From Lates calcarifer (lineage: Eukaryota; Chordata; Actinopteri; Centropomidae), in NCBI RefSeq assembly GCF_001640805.2, contig NC_066845.1:16742307-16806306 (forward strand): a DNA stretch of 64,000 nucleotides, read 5' to 3'. The position numbers and the translations under genes were made by a program. Below are positions 58,401-64,000 of the stretch, in pieces. The first letter of the stretch is position 1; every line of letters starts with the position of its first letter. The notes beneath the pieces are model-generated. The model made no database searches, was not told where the DNA came from, and was given only the letters and a program-made list of their open reading frames with translations.

Positions 58401-61400
58401 CCAAAGTAAAAATTTCAGTTAACAAGTGGATCGGTTAACACTTCGTGAGCACTTTTTCTCCCTCCCTTAAGTATATATTTTTAAAAAAATGAAGTCCAAA
58501 AGATGATAGAAAATAAAAGTCTATAATACTGTTGCTATACAGATGTAGAAATACACAGTAGGAAGGGCCTTGGTCGTTATGACTTGATGGGATGTGATTT
58601 GATCTGATTCAATCTGATGTTGCCTGATGTTCTTCCTAGAAACAAGTGATGTGCACTCACTGATGGGCTAAGCAGAGCTTGTTGTGTTTTCTGTAAAGTA
58701 CCTGTCTGCCCAGCTCTGAGCCTCTGAGGAATTCATCCACCGAGGCTCCTCTCCTTCTCGCATGAGGAGAGTCGTAGCCATCCTCCTCCTCATCAGAGTT
58801 TAGTGGGTGCAGGGCGTTACCTCGTTCACTAAAGATATTCCTTTTCTCAACCTGATAAGAGAGAGGTTAGACTTTAGATTGAAAAATAATCCAAATTAGA
58901 CTAAGTGAAAAAACTGGCAGGATTTCAATTTTCTACATTTTACAAATAATTTTCACGAGACAAACAATTCTATCTATCGGTTGTATTAATGTTTTTTTTT
59001 TGTTTTTTTTTTAAATCAAGCTATTTTTCACAAACAAGTGACAGATATTCCCATTAGCATAATGAAAAATCTGATTTCCGGGCTCAGTGCTAGATTCTGT
59101 CACATGCTGAGATGAATTCTGTTTAATAAAGAAATTCCAACGCACCCGGTTACCCTCGGCAAACACTCTCTGGGCAGCTTCTCTGGCCATGGCCTTGGCG
59201 ATAGTATTGGGGATGGGGACTCCCTGAGGCTGTGGCAGGATCCTCTGAGGAGAGGGCGATCGGCGTGGCTGGAAGTGTGGCGGCTCTAGGTTAGGTCCGC
59301 GCATGGGAGGCAGCGGAGAGGGGGAGCGCTCCCAGGGCTGGGTTGGCCGCAGGCCCACCTCATGCTCTTTGGTTTCTGGCTCTCTGGCACTTACTAACGG
59401 CTTGGACTTGGGCATGGAGTGGCGCTGGAAATGAGGCTGGGGATGAGGAGGAGGGTGACGGATGGGCTGCGAGTGCGGCTGAGCATGGGGCAGTGTGTGG
59501 GGCTGGGCTCGAGGCAGAGGCTGCATCTGGGGCTGAGGGTGATTTGGGGGGTATGTTGATGGGTAAGGAGGATGGGTTTGAGAATGCACTGGATGAGACT
59601 GCGGGTGAGGCATAGTGTGGGGAGGTGCGGTGGTTCGGTGGGAGAGGCGTGGAGAGCCCAAGAGATTGTGCGGGATTATGGCCACGGGCGAGTCCTGGGA
59701 CTCTCCTTGTGTTGACAACGTCCTTACAATGACTTCCCTGGCCTCCAGACACTGAATCCTGTTTAACTCCACGGTCACATAGTCTGCTGTGGGGTACAAG
59801 ACCTCTGCTATCTGCATTCACAAAGGAACCAGAGAGTCCTTACCAAAGGGCATTTCAGAATGTCAGCATGCAAAAGTACTTACTTTGAAACCATATCATC
59901 ATACAAACATAACTACATGCAGTAACCCTAACCCTAACCCTCTCATCAGTTGGCTGAAGAGAAATACCTGATTGTTCCATATTATCATAACATACATATA
60001 TGTGGATGTTGGAGGTCCAGTTAAACTTTAACCTTATCTCTCTATCCAGCATGTTTGTTTATTTTAATTAAACTGGACACAATCGTGGTTGATAGAAACA
60101 AACACAACACAATCAATAGCTCCCTGTGGAAAAGGGATGCTATAGTGGAGTAATGCTTGTCCCTGGGGGCTGGATATCACCCTTATATCTTTTCTCCAGG
60201 AGATGGCAATAGAGTACTACTCACAGAAGTTACCACTGAGGAAAGCAAACGCTACCTTTATCAAGAGCTGTACTGCCTCAAAGTCTCAAAAAATGATTTG
60301 TTCTGACATTTTGTACCTTTTGTCCCTTTGTGCACACAGCATAGCCAATCACACTGGCCCCGTTGGAGGTTCCTGAAGGCGTCAGGGGCGGCGGCTTCCA
60401 TCTGACCTGCAGGACCCCAGGAGTCTGACCACACTGGACCTGCACCTCCTGGGGAGGGAGAGGGGGCCCTGGGGAGCACAACACACACACTGGATAAGGA
60501 GAGAAAAAAAGACAGCTCAACAGCAGCTGAACCATTTCCGCCAATTTGATAAAAAATTTATGTGCTGACCTCAGTACTATGGATTTCTCACATACAGTAA
60601 CCATTTCACAGTGGTAAGAAATAAGGATATCCTCATTGTAGGAGAAATGTGTCATATGCCTCAATCTGAAGCCCCACACTGTATACAGCCTAACATTGTG
60701 CTGTTACCAAAAACTGAATGGAAAGAAAACATGATGTGAACTAAATTCTAAATTATTCTAAAAGCATTTTCAATTCCAGTGAAATGAAGAGCTAGAGACA
60801 CTGACAGCTGAATGGACTATTCTTGTAATTTTGTAATTTGCAATATGATATTTTAAATATTCATACTCATCTGTGCAGGGTCATAGTTTGTATCTCAAGA
60901 TTCATTCACATGCATGTTGGGCAGATGTGTTACATTGGTTGAAAAAGCCAAGTTTGCCAACATTCGGCCTTCAGTGAATGTACAGCAATATCCTGTTGCC
61001 AGATTCACAATAACAGTATTCTATGGAGCATCAAAAAAAATCTACAATCTGTCAATGCTGCTTGCATACTAAACAACAAACCCATCTGTGCAGTGCTGCT
61101 GCTCCCCTGCAGTCACACAGTGAGCGAGAGGGAGCAGATGCAGTCAGCAGTATCTCCAAGCTGCAATGTGCAGCTGTGTGTGTGTGGGTCCGAGAATCGA
61201 CATTAATGCAATCTTAATCACATTTCTGCACTGACTGTCAGCAGACAACACACACAGTCTTGGAACAGCGGCAGTGGCTGTTTGGGGATTTCATTTCCTC
61301 TTGTCATATTCAAACTACACAAGTTAAAAACAACAAGTTCCCCTGAGAACTGAAATGAGTGATTAAATGAATATTTCAGTGGAGCAGCGTTCATTGATAC

Positions 61401-64000
61401 TGGACACAAACAGCAGATACTGATATCCAGGCAGGGAATTGGATGCTGCTCCCTGTGACTCATATTAATAAAAAATGCTGTATCACTAAGAACTAATGAA
61501 GTCACTTGTTTGAGGAGCACATGCTGAGTGTGAAAGCCTAATATAGTGCCTCCAGACACTGTCCTCCTTATTGAGTTGTCCGCCACAGATACTGAGACTG
61601 TTTCAGAGGCACCTGATTAACATGTTCAATAGATCATTTAATGAACTCTCAGCATGTTAGCTCATCAGCTGCCAACAGAAAATGTCAATTCAAACTTCAG
61701 CATCACTCTTTCTTTTTATTGCCCTCTTATGTCCTTCCTTAATTCCCTTCCTTTCACCTTTTTTCTACTCATTACTTGACTTAATAATCTCTCTGTTATG
61801 TCCTGAACCATGTTTCATCTGCGCTCACAATTGGCTAAATACACTGTGCATAGACTGTGACGTACACACACAAAACAGTGCCATAAATGTAGCTGGGTCA
61901 GGAGAGACTCACTATTATTACATTCTCACTTTAAAAGATCTCCTGTAGCAAGACAGCCAGGCTGTGAGACCTGAGTTAAAGCTGGCAACAGCAAAGCATC
62001 AACGAGCCTCATGGGAGAAGAAATCCCAGAGATCTACGCTCACTATTTACACTAATTTGGCTTTGAGAGACTCTTGTTTCCAGTGTTATGTAGTTCTGTT
62101 CAGCGAATGCTTCTTCAATGTTTTCTCATTGCACATTTCTTTTTTTTTCTACCATGCATGTGTCTTATCTCAGTAGTACACACACAAATCCTTGAGGGCA
62201 TTCTAAAAGTGGCTGGGGAAAAATGAAAATGGCAGAGATGTTTGTCAGGTTTGTAAATGTAATGGGCTTGAAGCGTATGGCTGAGTAAATAAACAGATTA
62301 CTGTATTGGATGTAAATTATCAGATGGCTTTCATTGTGAAATATCAGATGACTTTGACACAGAACAGACTATTAGACTACAAGAATGGCAATCAGATTGG
62401 GAGTAATGGGAGAACAAAGTTAACCCTTTTTTATAAATACAGCTTACCCAAAATACATACTGACTGCAGCCACAGAGCTAAAAACTCAGACTGAGTGCTC
62501 TCATTAACTGTGTTTCCAGCCAAAGCAGGAAGGACTATGTTACCTATACCTACTCAGCACCACACAGCAGACAAAGTTAGCAACTAGATAGTAATAATAG
62601 TGGAGTGTTTTGCTGCTAAAATGGCATTAAAGAGAGCTAAAAGAAGATACAAGGAGTGAATGTTGGTCTTTTACCAGGTGATAAAACTATCTCCAAATGA
62701 ATACTAATGTTGCTTTGTGTATAGTGTATGAGTTAATAAGAAAATATATTTTATTAATTTTTTAATTCATAAGTTAATCTAAGCAACTTGATACTGCCCC
62801 AAGTGGCCAAAAAAATCAGGTAATGCAACTTTAGGTATAATTTTAGCACAACTAGAATTAACTACAGTGGTACAACAAGACTAAAACCACACTAATGCTT
62901 TTGTGATGCTGAGATTGAGTCCTGCCTTGAGCTAAATGCTACATCTACATGCTCAAAATGATAATGCTAACATGCTGATGTTAAGTAGGTATAATGTTTA
63001 CTATGTTTACTATTTTCATTTAATATGAGGACTTGCTAACATTTGCTAAATAGCATTCAAAAAAATGGAGCGTCATCAATCTTTCAGGATTTGATCAAAA
63101 GCTAAAGTATGATCGCACTAAATGAAAAGTCACGGGCTCACCAAAGTTATTAGAATTTATCCTGAGGGGGACACTAATCTCTGCACTAAATTTGATGCCA
63201 ATCCATCCAACAGCTGTTGAGACAGTTCACTCAAAACCTCAAGGTGGCGCTCTGGGCTCAATGGATATGTATACCAAAATTCATGGCAATATTTCAGTCT
63301 GGACCAAAGATCAGTATTGCCATCCCTAGAGCCAAGCTAGTGTGACTAAAATGAATGGCTAAAACTCCCTGCATTTTCTGATGAGGACAAGTTCAAATGT
63401 GAGTAATGTGAGTAAAGGCTGACCTGCAGGCTGAGTGCAGAACTCCACAGAGATTTCCCTCTTCTCCCTTTGATCCATTGGAAGCTGCCAAGGCACCTGA
63501 TGTGGCTGTGCCACAACTTTCACCTTGTAAACTGTCATGGGCTTCAGGTTGAAGAACTTGTACTTGTAGCCCCCCGCCTTGACCATGTCGTACTCTGCAC
63601 CATTGAGGAAGATGGTGTGACTGTAGTTGCTGTTGCTGGGCATCCAAGAGAGCTCAGCAGAGACCTGCGTGATGCTGTCCACCCGAAGGTAGTAAGGTGC
63701 CACCACCACATCTTTCCCCACGAGCAGAGTGCACCGGAGCTCATCCGATGGACCCCGGTCGGTGATGCTCTGCACTGAGATACGGTAGGTGTTGGTGGCC
63801 AGATTGAGTTTTTCAATAAGAGACTTTGTCCTACCCCCGTAGGGGACACTCATGCGCACCTCCTTATCCACCAAGACATTGTAGCCACTGATGGAACCCC
63901 AGCCTGGTGGGACCACAGGAGGATCCCAGCCAATAATCACACTCTTGGCCAGTTGTTTAATCAGGGTGATGCGGCGGGGATAAGGCACAATGTCTTCACC
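46246..64000 (-). CDS. rimbp2: RIM-binding protein 2, 3' part of the gene (5' end off window)
   Basis: Presynaptic active-zone scaffold. In the family, the SH3 domains bind proline motifs in RIM and voltage-gated calcium channels, with FN3 domains in between. Constitutive exons in transcript order: 63424-64000 (partial), 60317-60468, 59146-59811, 58701-58851, 57982-58143, 54367-54475, 53740-53865, 52175-52356, 51772-51940, 51125-51228, 49438-49509, 49065-49199 and 46246-46443. Optional pieces are 55618-56397, 51542-51604, 50022-50048 and a read-through end at 49041. Three FN3 domains, then SH3-II and SH3-III, are visible. SH3-I and the N terminus lie beyond 64000. Segments such as KQLAKSVIIGWDPP, AKAMAREAAQR, RRGASVDEFL, SSRGSDLSDIMEED and VPSNFLEEVPDDVEV match vertebrate RIM-BP2 rather than RIM-BP1. 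Every exon begins after AG and ends before GT on the minus strand. Confidence 0.95.
46444..49040. other. Last rimbp2 intron, with repeats
   Basis: No further coding exon recognised. It holds a MITE at 47115-47464, CT-rich sequence near 46620-46665 and otherwise AT-rich DNA. Confidence 0.5.
47115..47464. mobile_element. Short MITE with terminal inverted repeats
   Basis: The left end tttaaagtgagactatg and right end catagtctcactctaaa are inverted copies of each other with one mismatch over 17 bp. The 12-bp cores are 47119-47130 and 47449-47460. The interior is non-coding, so movement would need a transposase in trans. The target duplication was not settled; TTTA may belong to it. Confidence 0.65.
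49041..49199 (-). CDS. rimbp2: rimbp2 SH3-III end exon with proximal stop option
   Basis: Opens GELNGHKGLVPSNFLEEV, the last strands of SH3-III, and runs to TPARIKTKR. At 49065 the sequence AGG|gtacat can serve as donor to the exon at 46443. If not spliced, it adds VHAPSQY and stops at TAG (49041-49043). The human protein I recall ends differently (KSVHFTP), so the terminus is isoform-dependent. Confidence 0.85.
   Translation of the reverse strand, partial: GELNGHKGLVPSNFLEEVPDDVEVFLTDSPSRYPQDTPARIKTKRVHAPSQY
49438..49509 (-). CDS. rimbp2: rimbp2 exon, SH3-III core
   Basis: 24 codons in phase 0/0: AELTFCAGDVITVFGEID then EDGFYY. Acceptor ctcttcag, donor gtaagt. Nearly identical to human RIM-BP2. 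Confidence 0.93.
50022..50048 (-). CDS. rimbp2: Candidate 27-nt microexon within SH3-III
   Basis: Between an acceptor (gccaccgacacag) and a near-perfect donor (GAG|gtgagtg) lie nine codons, YEGNRLNEE, in phase 0/0 between the exons ending NVDVE and beginning AELTF. Inclusion would lengthen the SH3 domain by nine mostly charged residues. It is absent from the human sequence I recall, so it is called as an alternative exon. Confidence 0.55.
50190..50965. repeat. Foldback MITE-like element, copy D
   Basis: The left arm holds gtcaagagttagataagaag, gcactctcttatctacgtgg, gcttagtgcaaagactgg, the middle tatctcttggctgggttc, and ggttgccaggtaaagccg. The right arm has the inverse blocks tatgctaggctaagctaacc, gagagtagtgtggatcatct and catggcaagagaataaatag. 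It lies in the rimbp2 intron between 51125 and the 27-nt microexon. Confidence 0.7.
51125..51228 (-). CDS. rimbp2: rimbp2 exon, start of SH3-III
   Basis: Entry is in phase 1 (AG completes a Glu codon). It encodes ERNRRSGRQHPMSTRR and then MVALYDYDPRESSPNVDVE, the ALYDY motif that opens an SH3 fold. It ends in phase 0 before gtactg. Confidence 0.93.
51542..51604 (-). CDS. rimbp2: Candidate 63-nt cassette exon between SH3-II and SH3-III
   Basis: A good acceptor (ttctgctttcctgtgaag) and donor (AGAG|gtctgt) bound 63 nt in phase 1/1, with no stop. It would insert VNCDRFKDGRSINRRSRKSK and one more Arg before ERNRRSGR. The insert is Arg/Lys-rich like its neighbour, which supports real coding use. 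Confidence 0.6.
51772..51940 (-). CDS. rimbp2: rimbp2 exon, end of SH3-II and linker
   Basis: VFGNKDTDGFYRAEIRDRVG then LIPCNMVSEI closes SH3-II. MMDQLLKQGFLPLNTPVEKL is the conserved linker. Phase 0 in, phase 1 out. Confidence 0.93.
52175..52356 (-). CDS. rimbp2: rimbp2 exon, start of SH3-II
   Basis: Phase 1 in, phase 0 out. Begins in a Gly/Arg-rich stretch, then RSPDYYEESEPEELTRVF and VALFDYDPLSMSPNPDAADE, ending KEGQIIK. This is the second SH3 domain of RIM-BP2. Confidence 0.93.
53740..53865 (-). CDS. rimbp2: rimbp2 linker exon
   Basis: 126 nt in phase 1/1: EITMDSNSEGSEGNLSPVKE then DVYYGSVARRRIWRSMSSED. Acidic/serine-rich linker before SH3-II. Phase 1 at both ends means it could be skipped without a frameshift. 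Confidence 0.88.
54367..54475 (-). CDS. rimbp2: rimbp2 linker exon
   Basis: Phase 0 in, phase 1 out: IIGNSLSHGSADRLDHSGRR and onward to PIPSI. It corresponds to the human segment that begins ILGNSTLMGRADR. Confidence 0.88.
54476..55617 (-). other. rimbp2 intron, no exon recognised
   Basis: About 1.1 kb. Nothing coding or repetitive that I can name. The open frame of the upstream large exon continues to a TAA at 55534-55536, so the exact end of that exon is uncertain. Confidence 0.4.
55618..56397 (-). CDS. rimbp2: Large optional rimbp2 exon
   Basis: Opens in phase 0 after attgaag with AYYKRQDLAEERDCWDLQRE and includes VKQKSLRSKRLHSIPEVAEE, KSPDSGLDCGSEEEGSLGR and RTLTRQCSVEEEFSDVP. It is basic, serine-rich and lacks a known domain. 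The neighbouring exons (ending NTLK, starting IIGN) already join in frame and match human without it, so inclusion is optional. I placed the donor at CAG CCG CTG|gtgtgt, giving 260 codons; later donors down to about 55550 are possible. Confidence 0.7.
57982..58143 (-). CDS. rimbp2: rimbp2 acidic linker exon
   Basis: 54 codons in phase 0/0: a run of five His, then YSHSEEYHTESSRGSDLSD and IMEEDEEDLYSEMQLEEG, ending SHNTLK. The acidic stretch is a RIM-BP2 hallmark. Confidence 0.92.
58701..58851 (-). CDS. rimbp2: rimbp2 linker exon
   Basis: VEKRNIFSERGNALHPLN, SDEEEDGYDSPHARRRG, then ASVDEFLRGSELGRQ. The flanking exons require a multiple of three. I count 151 nt between the splice sites but read 50 codons, so either I miscounted by one near 58740 or there is a one-base indel there. 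Confidence 0.85.
59146..59811 (-). CDS. rimbp2: rimbp2 exon: end of third FN3 domain and His/Pro-rich linker
   Basis: 222 codons in phase 0/0. IAEVLYPTADYVTVELNR and AREVIVRTLSTQGESQDSP close the third FN3 domain. A long His/Pro/Gln-rich segment follows (about 59440-59640), then RRSPSPQRILPQPQGVPIPN and AKAMAREAAQRVFAEGNR, which are conserved. Confidence 0.93.
59923..59941 (+). repeat. Interstitial telomere-type repeat
   Basis: Three tandem units of the vertebrate telomere hexamer (taaccctaaccctaaccct) inside a rimbp2 intron. Confidence 0.85.
60317..60468 (-). CDS. rimbp2: rimbp2 exon: start of third FN3 domain
   Basis: Phase 1 in, phase 0 out. GPPLPPQEVQVQCGQTPGVL, QVRWKPPPLTPSGTSNGAS and VIGYAVCTKGQK show the FN3 tryptophan (RWKPP) and tyrosine (GYAV) positions. 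Confidence 0.93.
60469..63423 (-). other. Large rimbp2 intron
   Basis: About 3 kb with no exon recognised. It contains interspersed repeat sequence toward its 5' end (about 62.5-63.35 kb) and otherwise AT-rich DNA. Confidence 0.55.
62880..63350 (+). repeat. Teleost interspersed repeat
   Basis: Blocks gctacatctacatgctcaaa, taatgctaacatgctgatgt, agtcacgggctcaccaaagt, gccaatccatccaacagctg, caaggtggcgctctgg, atttcagtctggaccaaag and tgccatccctagagccaag occur in order. I recognise this as an abundant fish repeat. Sequence at 62520-62850 may belong to another repeat. Confidence 0.65.
63424..64000 (-). CDS. rimbp2: rimbp2 exon (partial): first and second FN3 domains
   Basis: Reads from the window edge as GEDIVPYPRRITLIKQLAKS with VIIGWDPPVVPPGWGSISGY (FN3-1). 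FN3-2 follows with YYLRVDSITQVSAELSWMPS and YKYKFFNLKPMTVYKVKVVA. It ends TQPAG in phase 1 before gtcagc. The exon appears to continue beyond 64000. Confidence 0.94.

Noticed and set aside
59360..59821. 153-codon minus-strand frame rich in Ser/Pro/Ala
   Set aside because: Alternate frame of the rimbp2 His/Pro-rich exon; the frame with FN3 residues is the real one.

Overview
The window comes from a ray-finned fish, most likely a percomorph teleost. The reasons are compact GT-AG introns with AT-rich intergenic DNA, vertebrate gene families whose conceptual proteins are close to known fish proteins, and several short repeat families that I recognise as common in teleost genomes. Three protein-coding genes are supported. 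In order they are fzd10 (+, single coding exon), piwil1 (+, 20 coding exons, complete) and rimbp2 (-, at least 13 constitutive coding exons plus optional ones, 5' end outside the window). This FZD10-PIWIL1-RIMBP2 order is also that of human chromosome 12q24.33, which supports orthology.

Layout: 1-13 kb is intergenic, with microsatellites and decayed repeats and no supportable gene. The fzd10 transcription unit occupies about 13.0-16.5 kb: a Wnt-receptor CDS at 13984-15735 and a short 3' UTR. From 16.5 to 35.6 kb is another gene-poor stretch with repeats, a G26 homopolymer and possible regulatory DNA. piwil1 coding exons run from 35851 to 43492. The convergent rimbp2 runs from the right edge down to a stop at 46246. 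The 3' ends of piwil1 and rimbp2 appear to lie within about 100 bp of each other near 44.0-44.1 kb.

Function: the three genes are neighbours by ancestry, not by pathway. Frizzled-10 is a membrane Wnt receptor. Piwil1 (Ziwi) is the germline piRNA-guided slicer with an intact D-E-D-H active site. RIM-BP2 is a presynaptic active-zone scaffold whose FN3 and SH3 modules link RIM to voltage-gated calcium channels.

The most interesting material lies in splicing. piwil1 has a GC-AG intron, and a stop-free 147-nt (GT)n-rich intron whose length is a multiple of three. rimbp2 has a 27-nt microexon candidate inside its last SH3 domain, a 63-nt cassette candidate between SH3-II and SH3-III, a large optional exon of about 780 nt, and two alternative C termini. 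I found no new multi-gene system, RNA gene, CRISPR array or intact transposon. All exon coordinates were read by eye from splice sites and reading frame.
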